Below, piece by piece: positions 12,801-25,000 of a DNA stretch of 64,000 bases; the first letter of the stretch is position 1; each line of letters starts with the position of its first letter. The stretch is from NCBI GenBank assembly GCA_002633005.1, contig NMRA01000414.1, positions 337,799 to 401,798 of the forward strand, in the 5' to 3' direction. Source of the stretch: Phoronis australis (taxonomy: Eukaryota > Phoronida > Phoronidae). Made by a program: the position numbers and the translations under genes. The notes beneath the pieces are model-generated. The model had not been told where the DNA came from. It searched no databases and saw only the letters and a program-made list of their open reading frames with translations.

Positions 12801-14470
12801 CGTTCAATATTCACTAGCACGCATGCACCCGACAACAGTCTGCTGTTGACTTTTTGATGAAGATCGGTGAAAATGCTGGGCATGATGATTACGGCCGTAC
12901 CAATTTTTACAGTGAAACACGATAAACTGAAAGTTTACATCAAGCAGTAAGAGAAACAAATTATTTGATTTTACGATATTCAGATAATTAATTGAAAATA
13001 ACGATCGAGAACTGACAGCAGTGAACACCGTACAACAACTCGATCCATGAGTTAGTCACGTCATTGCGGTCGGTGAGCAGGGAAGTGGCCTCGCGCCAAC
13101 AGCCGAGAGAAAAGTGTGGACAGCAGGGTTGGTCGGTTCGCGAGCCAAGAAATGTACGCGAGACCTGAAAAGTGGAATTGGTACACAGTTCTGGGGAGTG
13201 CACAACATCCCCGTCATGGGTTGCACAATCTCAATAGTAACTCCGGGCGAAGCTCCCCTATGGCTCTATACAACTGAGGCACTACGAGTGTACGTGCCTA
13301 TCAACCACATTAGTTTGTTGGAAATCCATTGAAATGAACACCATCAGAACCACTCTGGTGACTACAGGAACGCATCCAAGGGGGGGGGGGGTCAGGGGTT
13401 TGGTTTCTTTTTATTGTTGTAATGAAGAAATATCAAGCACTCGCGTTATGATTTTCCCTTGGTCGGGCCTTCATGGACAAAATCCTCAGGTGGGATCTGC
13501 AGCAGATTCATGTAGCGATGAATGCGACCTCAGTCCTTAAAAGCGACATAAAAGCGTTACGTAAATACTAACGAGTTCATACAAAAGACAAAGGACTTGA
13601 ATAGAATATATACTATTCTGAATTACTGAATATAATATATTTAAGTGTGTGTGTGCGTGTTTGCATGCGTGCTTATAACCTGCACGCCAACATGCGTGAT
13701 TGCGTGCGTGTGTGCTCGTGTGTATGCATTGCATGTACGAATGTTCATGTGTATGATGTGTTTATAGGGTCCTAGGTTTCGACTGGCTCTATTATAAAAA
13801 ATCTTAAAAAGAAACTAATTTATGTATTGTACGCAATCAACGTACATACTTTCAAGGAGTTTCAACAGTGACACGATTTGGAAAGAACAACCATTCTCAA
13901 TTTATTGCAATTAATAACGAGAAATCTTGGGGCTGGGCTCAAAACACAATACAATACCCAGTTCTTGCAAAAATCTGACATTGCTGTACTAGGAGATACT
14001 GCCTATGTCATTCCTCAGTTTCGTGTATCCCCACATTGCATAATATGAACTAATTACATTGTGTACCAAGCTCCAGCACTTGTCTTTATTTTTGAACTAT
14101 AGCTTAACCAGTTGCAATTCCTGCTGAAGTGTACTATGACTGAACTTTTTATGTTTTTATTCAATTTTCTGATATTAATCTCTACAAGACCATCTCTAAG
14201 TTTAAACACCCACTTTTCACAATCATTAATTTATGCCGTTATTTTGAAAAAGAACAACCATAGCCCAATTATTCTGTGTATTTTCTAAGTATGTGATTTG
14301 AATATGAAGCCTGTAATACTGGCTTTTTGTGCTTTCCTCACTGCCATGAGCCTGAGACATCTTACATCAACTGATGCCTGACACAAGATCAGGCTGCCGC
14401 CAGTTATAGTGTTTATCTACTAAGGCTATTTAAAACAAATGGACTGTTGTGTTCAACAAAACTTGTCTCA
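9859..14470. other. Intergenic stretch between the RTP-like and zinc-finger genes
   Basis: No supported exon. It contains a G10 run near 13381-13390 and a TG/TGCG-rich tract at about 13640-13740. The patch at 12660-12750 is GC-richer and resembles sequence near 52000 (shared CATCCCAT core and CAGTAGAG/CGGTAGAG pieces). It may be a dispersed repeat. Confidence 0.4.
9902..9907 (+). terminator. Possible poly(A) signal (ATTAAA) of the RTP-like gene
   Basis: ATTAAA lies 44 bp after the stop codon. It is a common variant signal, but in AT-rich DNA it can occur by chance. Confidence 0.3.
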
Positions 14471-14490
14471 CAGTACAGTATTGAACAATG

Positions 14491-14496
14491 TTTATT
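14491..14496 (-). terminator. Poly(A) signal of the zinc-finger gene
   Basis: AATAAA on the minus strand, about 590 bp beyond the stop at 15087. A second AATAAA at 14787-14792 could give a shorter 3' UTR. The UTR between is AT-rich with no open frame of interest. Confidence 0.55.
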
Positions 14497-15086
14497 AACT
14501 GAAAACAGAAACTAAAGACAAGCTTAACAATAACCAACACAGGAAACGAATCAGACAAGTCAGAGAACTCTTTTCACTAGACTATAATCAACAGTAAACA
14601 TCACACCTCTCAATCAATATTCATGGTTGTTCATCTGTTACATCATCCACTCTCAATACAACAGTTCTGTGCCAGCACCAACAAACATTGATTTGCCATC
14701 CACGACTTACTGACAAACAGCAATGCAAGTCAATATTCACCACCATATCCATTGGCTATGATCTATTGTTACATCACCACATACTGTTTATTCACAGTCA
14801 AGTGTAAGACTTGTAATGAGATAACCTTTTGTAGTTTCAATAATTTAAAATATGATCTCTCACTAACCAAACACTGTTAAAAAAGTATAACACAGACCTG
14901 TTGTTCTTAACATTATGGATGCTCAATATTTATCATTATGGCCACTTTATTCTTCCCAAGTCATTGTCAACACAATCTTATTTGACATGTATTGCCAACT
15001 ACTGTCAAAGGGTCCATCACGTTACAACACATGGTCAACTGACATCCTCCACAGACAGGCACCGTTAGTCCTCACCACTGCCATCA

Positions 15087-18000
15087 TCACTGGTCAATGA
15101 TCACTTCATACATCTCTGCTGAGGTCACTTCTTCCCCGTCCACTGCTGGTATCAGAATCATCTCCTCGCCGCAAGGAATTTCAATCGTCTCCGCCACACT
15201 GGCGCACTCCTCGTGTTGGGATGATTCAGAACTAGACACCGGTTCCACGACCAGGGAGTTGTCCGATAATCCAACGCCACCTATCCACTTCTGGTTCATG
15301 TGCTCCGTGAGAATGTGCACAGCCAGAGAGTGCTGTGACAGGAACACCTAAAAAGGGATTAAAGTCTACATTACCCTGAATGTAAAAGGTCAAAGGCTAC
15401 CAGATCAGGGACGACAAACAACTCAGAGTCAGGACTCCAAAACTACAGCGGCTGAATGTGCAAGCCCAACAGCCATTTGCTACAGACAAAGACCAAACAC
15501 CATGTATTGAACTACTGTCATTCATCACAATGCCTGAGTATTGTATTGACAAGTCAGCTTCTTTGTTCTCAAAACGACCACCATGCAATTTAGTTGGTAA
15601 ACCAACCACTTAAGTTAACAGGGTTAGAAGTCTGGACATTGAAAGCGTAAAATTTTTTTTTCTTACATATCGAATTGCACACTCATTAAAATTGAAATCA
15701 TGTGAACACAGTTATCTGCTGAAATAATACGGCATAACCGCACGGAAATCAAGCCCTTCGAAAGAACTAATTCACTCGAATATTGACTTCTTACTATTTT
15801 GTCCCTCTGTAATACGCATTTTTGTGAACTCGTGAACTGAAGCATTCACTTTGCTGATTGGCTGGCATTCGGGTCACTACATGTCATTAGGTAAAAAACT
15901 GAGATTACAAGATGGCAGACGATTTGATGTGTCAGTTTTACAGGAAGGTAAAAAGAGACGTATCCCTAAATATGTCAAGAGAATTTGATTTGTTTGGTTC
16001 CAACACACTGAACAAGTATTTCCCTCCCATTTTGTTGGTTTATGTTCATTTCACAAATTTGTGAAAAGGGCTCCGATGGCCCTTCAGCTATGTTCAAGAG
16101 CTGAGTGTTGGCTACATGCAATTATGCAATCCTTGCAAAGTTGTCAACTTGACAATAAAAACAAATATTTCAGTTACTTATTCATTTAATTCTATAACCG
16201 CTGCAGTTGCTAGATGGCACTAAATTTCCTTATCAGACTAAGCACAAAATAAGCCACTTCCTTCTGGTAACTATGCAACATGGAAAACAGCAAGTCAACA
16301 TTCAGAACTATACAATAAGGTGACTATCAATATATGCTTTGAAGATCTCAAAACAGACCTTACCTGTTTACATTGGTCACAGGCTGCGGCAATGACAGTA
16401 TTGCCACCTGTTGTCTCATCCGTGACATGTTCCTCCTGCAGCAGCTAGCAATAACAGGGAAACAGTAGACACATTGTTCATGCAAACAATTCAGTTTTAC
16501 AATGCATACCTTTAAACTGAAAGAAACTTTCTTCCTGGTTGATCCATGTGTTAAACAAACATAATAGCAACATAAAGATTAACTGTATCACATATTCAAG
16601 AGTTTCCCTATTGTCTGTTAACTCCAAGGAGGGACTTTTCTTGTTGCTGTTGGGGTATTTTGGCAGGCACGGATTATTGTTATATAAATATACACCATTC
16701 AGGAAATACAAAGTATCATGAAGGAAAGAAATTGATAATCATCAAATAGAAAATAAGAAAAACTTCGGAACAGTCATAACACTGTCATTCGAGTTCCCAC
16801 TGGTAAAATAGGAGCTCGCATTGAACTTTAGTGTAAGTAAAACGTTAGTGTAATTGGCCAAGGTCTTATAGAATAAATTTGGAGCAGACTGACACCTTGA
16901 AGAGTAACATACGATTAACAAAAGGCAAAAATGTGCAGAATGGTGATATTCCCCAACACAAAGTCACAATATTTACTTTACTTATTTTCAGTGATTTGCG
17001 GCGGATCATTTTTGCCACAAAACATGTTCTTAAAAACATTCGGCAACTTTCAAGCCACTTCATATTCACATCGTCGCTATATGTTTGTGTTTCTAACTAA
17101 TTTGGCCGAGCAATCACACAGATAAGCAATCAGCCTACAATTTCCACTTTAAAACATCTTTTGATAACCACTGAGGCATTTCTGAACATTGTGAAAGAGT
17201 GAAAGTTAAGATAAGAGAAAACAATTAAGGCAGACACTATCATAGTCAAATTTTGTACTTCTAGGATAGTTCTAATCTGTACCAGAGTAGCCTGGGTGCA
17301 GTGCCAACTAAGATTGCTTCAAGGTATTTGCCAGAATTTTGATGTGTCAAAAACCGAACTAAGCACCATCCAACGAGGCCTTTTAAGGCCCAGTTTAAAA
17401 AAAGGGAAATGCTTATTGAGATCTGACAAATATACATATATTGAGGAGTTAAAGGTCATAAATATGATCAGCCCTACTAAATATTGGAACATTACTTCCG
17501 AAAAACGACGCGACTCAATTGAACTCAAAACTGTATTCATGGAAACTAATAGGTGGCAGTTTGAGAAAAATGAAAGGTGATCTGAGGTCAGTGCGGTGAA
17601 TTCCATCCTACACGAAAAACGTCAAAGAATTCTATGACAAAGTGTTAATCACTTTCTACCCGATGCGTCCATGGGCACACTCGTCTAACTCACCGGTTGA
17701 TCTTGTTGTCTCTCATGTTTCCTCTTGATATGGTTCATCAACAGGTATTTTGTGTTAAACCCATTACCGCAGTATGAACACCTTTCTTTCACACCTACAA
17801 GTAATCAAACTTATTGGCACATTGATGACCAGATGTGACATGCTAAGTGGCCTACCATCACTGTACCTGCAACTTGAGGGTCAAGCCACATGCACAGTAT
17901 TTAGCCTCACAATGAATGGTCAATGGGTAAAAACTCACATCCTTGTACACAGATTCGAAAAAAGCACGTGAGTCTCGACAGAGTGGAACACTTTCCATTT

Positions 18001-18932
18001 TAAAAAGGGAATTTCCACTCATTCCCTTTTTGTCCCTGAAAAGTTGCAGATTTTTTCTGCGCCCATATTTCCCATCATTTTGGCTTAAAAATTGACATAT
18101 TCCATTACATTTCAGCTCTGTGTTGTTGGCGTTAGACATGAGATTCCAAATTTGAGCAGGTCATTGTAACCAAGCCTGACACCGACACATGTCCTGAATG
18201 TAACACTGATTTTGAATCGCCTACTGTAGAGTCTTGCCCAGCTTTCCATGGGATAAGGAACAAGCACTTATTCGATGACACAATCGCACGCCTACAACAT
18301 ACAGTACTTGTCCATTTTCTTATACCAGTAATAGGCCTAACTCAAAACCTGTCTTAAATATTATTGAACGAAGGGGTACATTTGGAGGTTTGGAGAACTG
18401 AGCAATGCAAGGGAAATCCAACTGACCCGCGTGTTTCACCCTCAGATGGACTTCTAGTGACTTCTTCTGTACATACTCCTGGCCACATCGACCACACTTG
18501 TATGGCTTGACAGGGGCGTGGCAGAACATGTGAATGCGCAAGCTCTCCTTACGTTTCAGCGCCAGCCCACAGATTTCGCACTTGAATGCCTTGACATTTG
18601 AGTGTCTGATCATGTGATTCTGTAATGCAAACACCATCAACGTACAACTGTTCAACACTGAGCAAGTGAAAGTGACAATAAAAACTTTTAATAGTTCTTC
18701 GCCTAATAGGTCCACAATTTATTTTGTTTTAAGATCTAATAACAAAACCTTGAACTTTTAATAGTTCTTTGCCTAATATGTCCACAATTTATTTTGTTTG
18801 AAGGTCTAATAACAAAAGATTGAACTAAGTGTAACTAACGTATACACCTCAGCACTCAATGTTTGTCTGCAAACAGAACAGCAAACCACGAGTAGACTAT
18901 GTCCAAATTTCGCATAGATACATCTACAATCA

Positions 18933-19003
<71 letters not shown>

Positions 19004-22000
19004 CATACCTGCAGCTGAGGGAGCAGCTTGAACCTCTTCTTGCAGATGGTGCACTCGTGCGGTCGTTCATTTGTATGCATCACTAAACGGTGGCGCTGCA
19101 GTCCAGAGCGGGACTGCATCAGCTTGCCGCACTCAGGACAGGTGCACGCCTCCGCATTCTTTGGGTCGTGGAAACGCTTGTGAGCCCTGAGCGAGGGGAT
19201 GAGACTCAGCGGTTACGTACTCATCTCAGATCAGTATTTAATACAAATGTACTGTTTGAAAAAATGAGTAGACCTAAATTTGAATAAACAATCACTGAAT
19301 TCTCAAAAAAAATCTGGCAAACTGTGTCAGCCGAGATAAAGATATTATCGGCATTGCAAAAGGCAAACAAAAACACTTTAAACAGACAGTTATTATGGGT
19401 CTGACTCGAGTAATAGTTGTTCCCTGTCCACAACAAAAGCTTTGACGATAAGAGTTTGAATGTACAGAGACTTCCTACCAGAATAACATGCATCTATGAA
19501 CAAATACAGCTGCAATGCTTCTGAGGCTCAATTATTGAATTCTTTACCAGTGTGAATAAGACAAAAAAATGTGGGCTGGCTTAATAACAGTTATTTTCTA
19601 AAAATATCAACTTCATTCACTCCTTAAAATTAGACCTTCCAGTACTACTAGTGTAATAGAACTTACATAAATCCTGAGTGGCTGCCCAGCGCTTTGTTGC
19701 ATATTTCACACATGTACTGAGTCTGGTGGTTCTTGGTGTGGTTCAACAGACTGGCCCGACTTGAGAAGTTCTTATTACACACCTGAAAAGAAGAGTTGAA
19801 CGACTGTGACCTCAGCTGTGACATCATACCGTAATAGTTCGGGTTAACGCCCTGGGCGGTTAAATTGGCGAATCCAAAAAATCGGGGGAGGGCGGTTAAC
19901 CGAGAGGTGGGCGCTTAACTGGAAATCTTCAAAAATCGCAGGGGGGCGCTTAACTGAGCAGTGGGCGGTTAAATCGAAAATCCACTTAAAGTCGGGGATG
20001 GGCGGTTAACTGAGCATGGGCGTTAACCCGAACGATTACGGTATTATTAAGATTTTGAAAAATGCTTCCAACATCACATACAAGATCAAATAACACACGG
20101 TCAACATAGAAAGTGTGTAACAAATAAGTTGGCACCGCAAACACTTGCAAATAGTTTCCCACATACCAACAATACAGTCTCAAACAAAGAGGTATCCATA
20201 ACAACCTGAAACTATACTACCAAGCAGTAACCAGAAACTGTTGTCACCGTGAAAAGACTCCTATGTTGACACTCTCACCGGCCGAGATTGGGCAACTCGA
20301 CCAGTTTGCGTACCTCGGAGTCTGCCGGCATTGATCAAAGACGCCATGCTGTTGTAGTTAATTACATCGCCTCAGACAGCTGATGCCATCATTCTCTAGA
20401 TAATCAGACCCATCATAAACACAGTGGGGGCGACAATAGTGTTTTTAAATTTTCACTTTGAAAGTTTGTAAAGAGCATATTGGAGTAGTTTGTGAAAAGT
20501 ACATGTGATTAGATTTTTGAACTCTGAAAATCGGACAAGAAATAAGAGTTTTACAATATAAAAATTTGTTAAATTTTGTCATAATATGCTCCCCATTAAT
20601 TCAGGCAGTAGTTGAATTTTGAGGAAAGCCATCATACAATTCTTGGCATAACCTTCGTCTCTTTTTCAGTTGTATGCACTTTCATTTGAACAGACACAGC
20701 TGCGTAACGTAATTAAGCAGGTAGCAATGCACAAAGTTATAATTACAATAAATTGTTGTAGTATTGAATAACAGAGAAATACTGGCGCTAAACCAATTAC
20801 ACCTCACCTCACAATGAAAGGGCTTGATGCCTGTGTGACTGATCATGTGACTGTTGCAGTGAGTCTTGAACTTGAATCGCTTTCCACACACGTCACAGAC
20901 GTATGGACGCTCTGCGAACACATCACCAACATAATGTTTACTACACTCTTAAGCTAGGAAGCGAGGCACTCTGCTCCGCAAGAAAGACTTTGAAAATTTG
21001 TAAATTGTAGGCAATATGTTTACAATGCAACAGACTGTATGCATATGGAGTCTCCATTCAAGCTACAATTCATTATACGCTTAAAAAAAAAAACATTATT
21101 GTGTATGCATAACAAAATTAGATGAAACGTATAAAAAATACAGAATAACATGTACAAACTATTGAGAATTTGAGACATAATATACTATTAAAGTTAGATT
21201 GTAACTAATGTTCTGTTTAAACAGAACTGGTTTATACATTTTGACTAAGTGACTTAGCTGACCAGTGCTATGAACGTTCTTGAAGTGCTTGGTCATCTCA
21301 TTCTTAGTGTTGAAAGCTTTAGGGCACTGTTCACACTGGAACTCCCGTTTATTCTCGTGAACTTTCAGATGAAGATCGAGCTGAAAACAAGTTGTGGATT
21401 TAACTANTCGACATCACATAAATACACTTGCTAAATTTAGTAAAGATCCTGCAAACGGTTTGGGAGATACAGCCATGGGCGCAAAAAATGCCACTAGGAG
21501 GCGCCACAGTAATCAAAGTCATGGGAAATTCAGCGTCAACCGTCCTCTTCATAGTAAGAACATACATGCCAATTTTCACACTCATACTTAGAGCGGTTTG
21601 GTTGATAGAGGGGTGGACGCCAAAAAACAAACTCAAAAACAATAAAAATGGTCACTGGGTGTCGCAAACTAGGTCGAATTCATCCGAAAACGGGAGGATA
21701 GCGTCATCGCACTAATAGGTGCCTACATAGAAAATTTCATGAAAATCCGTTAAGGACTTGTGAAGATACAGAGGTAAACATAAAAAAATAAAATTGCCAC
21801 TAGGGGGCACACTGGTAGGCGGATCCGTCCAAAAGTCGTCATCGTCAGTTGTTAATATCATATAAATAAACATATTAAATTTCGTAAAGATCCTGCGAAC
21901 GGTTTAGGAGATACAGCCATAGGCGCAAAAAAAACAAAACTGCTACTAGGAGGAGCCACAGTAGTCCAAATCGTCTGAAAATCATTGTCAGCTGTCTTCT

Positions 22001-25000
22001 TTATAGTAAGCACATACATGCCAATTTTCACAATCATCCTTTGAGTGGTTTGGTTGATAGAGGGGTGGACGCAAACATACAGACTCGAAAACAGTAAAAA
22101 TGGCCACTAGGTGGCGCAAACTATGTCGAATCCATCTGAAAACGGAAGGATAGCGTCATCTCACTAAGAGGTGCCTACATACCAAATTTCATGAAAATCC
22201 GTTCAAAACTTTTGAAGATAAAAAGGTAAGCGTAAAAAGCTAAAATTGCCACTAGGGGGCACACTGGTAGTCGAATCCGTCCGAAAGTTTGCACATGCCG
22301 TCCCATTCATGAATGGAACATATGTGCCAAATTTCATGAACATATGTCAAAGAGTTTTGGAGATAGAGCAGCGGACGCCAGACGTACGCCGCCCGTACGG
22401 ACGGACGGAGATGACGGCATAATGCGTCCACATATAAATATGTGGGCGCATAATAATGAGTTAAACGTTTTCTCTAACCTTGTACTTCAATGCGTAGGCT
22501 TTTCCACAGATTTGACACTCGTGTGGTTTGACTAGCACGTGATTCTTCAAGTGCACCATCAGTGCGTGTTTACTGCGCGCGGCATACGTGCACTGCGTAC
22601 AACTGTACGGTCTGCACTGCGGGTGGTGGCGAGTCAAGTGTGTAATGAACATAGTCTGGCTGCTACACGTGAAGTCACACTGCTTACATGAGATTACAGC
22701 AGCCTTCCTCTCACCTGGAACAGAGAGACATCGTAAACACTTGAGAAGGATAAAGCCTTTGATGGGTATTTTTCATGCATAAACGGTAACTTGGATTATA
22801 AATGTGTTGTTACAAATCAGGTCAAGTGATGTGACCAACATATGGCAATATGAAGACTAATAATTCGCACTGAGGGCCCCATGGAAAGCAGGGTGAACTG
22901 ATGGGTCTACCCTCATAGTAAATATGACATTAATAAATAAATAAATAAACTTAATTAAATAAAGTACTTTGTTACATTGTGTATTTTGTAAATCATTTGG
23001 ATGTTTGAATAAATGAGACCATTTGAGCCAGAGCAGTTGTCATGTCTGTATTCAATAAGTTCATAAGAGGTGATGCACATATAGCTATGGTCTTTTTGAT
23101 AGAATAAGAGTTTGGAAGTGGAGGACAACTAAAGGTAATTTAAAATACTCCAAGCTCTTTAGGAACCACAAGTCTTGACATTTTAAAAAAGTGCATAACG
23201 TGCGATACAAAAAGGAAGTGAGTGGAGGCTTGCTGCTATCGTATGCTTTATTAGTTGCATATTACCACTATTAGAAATATGATAAAACAAAATGAAGACA
23301 AAGTCTAAAAAAAGGACAAATTCTCTTCTTGCCAAAATAATATACTATTGACCTATTTCTCTTTTGAAGATGCACAATTCTCTTCCGAAAATTTTCCGCT
23401 AATTATCCGCTGACTTTTGTTTTCCTTCTAGCCAGCTGTATTCTCCTGAGCTCATCATTAGCCCCAGCCCAATTTCAGCATTCCACTTTTATTAGATTTT
23501 GTTCATGTTTTGTACCGAGGTGTAGGTGGGACATTTCCAGACGCCAGTTCATATTGATGACTTTTAAAGTCATTTATTACAAGGAAAACCTCTGTTACTA
23601 AAACCTCAAAAGAATTCTGTATGTTTTTGGGTCAATACTAAGCTAAATCTCAGAGCCACACATTGCTATTTCCTTACGACACAGCACCAAGAATGCAAGA
23701 ACAATTGTGTCAGTGAAAAACGAAAGATGATAAAATACGACCATTTAACAAAGTTGAACATTTTATAAAGATCCTAAAAGAATGCCCAAATTAAAGAACA
23801 TTTCTCTTACCCTTTATTAAATCACACACAGCAAACAACTCCTCATCAATCTTAAGTCCAACAGACAAAACGGACTGCTCCGAGGTGGAGCTGGCCAAAT
23901 CCTCCCTGAGAACGTCCATAGACACGCCGTGAAATTCAGCTGCATGCTTTTCAAGCTTGTCAAGGTTTTGAAAGGTCAAGTTGCACATCTTGCATTTCTG
24001 CAGTGAGCCACCCGACTTATGCTGCTCCATGTGTGTCCTGAGCTGTAATACAAAATCTGGTTTTTCAGAATCAGAGTATTAACATTTAGAACAGGTGTTC
24101 GGCCACCATTACAATATTTTAACAAAAAGTGCAAAACATAAAAAATCTGTCCACTTTTGTACATCAACTGTTTCGCAATAATTTTCCTCTGACTTCTGCA
24201 TTCACAACAAGCCAGACTACATGTCATATTGTTTGTCTGCAGTAGACTTTCTACATTTCAAACATTTAACGAGAACTCTTCCAAAAACCCCTTTGAGTTG
24301 GTGATGTAACATCGTTTCTAAAATGCATTGGTCTGTTCAGACCAGCTTCCAGTCTATTTACATTGGGGCCATGTTTCGGTCGATAATGTTTGTGGCCATC
24401 TTCAGGTGTTACAGTGTTCTTAGAAGAACAAACATAAGGTGTATGATACACTACCTGGTGATCAATGATGAGCACTTTTTGTTTTTCTTGGTAGAAGGTG
24501 GGATTGAACTAGGGACCTTTAGATTGTCAGTCCAGTACTCTAACTACCACACCACTTAGCCACAGAATACCTTAGTGACAGCTGCGACAGTCCTAGTTAA
24601 GTCTATCACCTTAAGTCAAGTGTTAGACATTACTAAGAATGGCCAACAATTTATCATCAATGTATGTGCTTTGTATCAGTACATAATGCCGCGACAAAAA
24701 TTGTTTCACACAAAAAACAGTCAGTTTGGTGGAAAGAAAAAAATTAAAAAGCCAATGGGGGCCGTTTCAAAAAAAATCTGTTCTGCAAAACACGACACAT
24801 CAACATTCAGTAACTATGAAATTGAAATCATTCTAACATCATGTTTTCCTTTTAGTGCAATTTCATCACCATATTATGCGTCCACTTCTTCTAATATGTA
24901 AATTAAATGGACAAACAGTTCAGAACAAAACAATCGAGCCTACTAAACCTTTTGTTTATAATGGAATCCTTTGCCGCACAGTCTACAGATGAATGGGTAG

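Noticed and set aside
18806-19119. Cys-Val repeat proteins on either strand
   Set aside because: They are produced by translating the CA/TG microsatellite. Only 19009-19186 is true zinc-finger exon.
21394-21715. ORFs in the 150-bp repeat array
   Set aside because: Frames are not shared between monomers, so they are not selected coding sequence.
24481-24566. A functional tRNA gene
   Set aside because: A and B boxes are present, but the acceptor and T stems do not pair and a long body follows. It is a SINE head.
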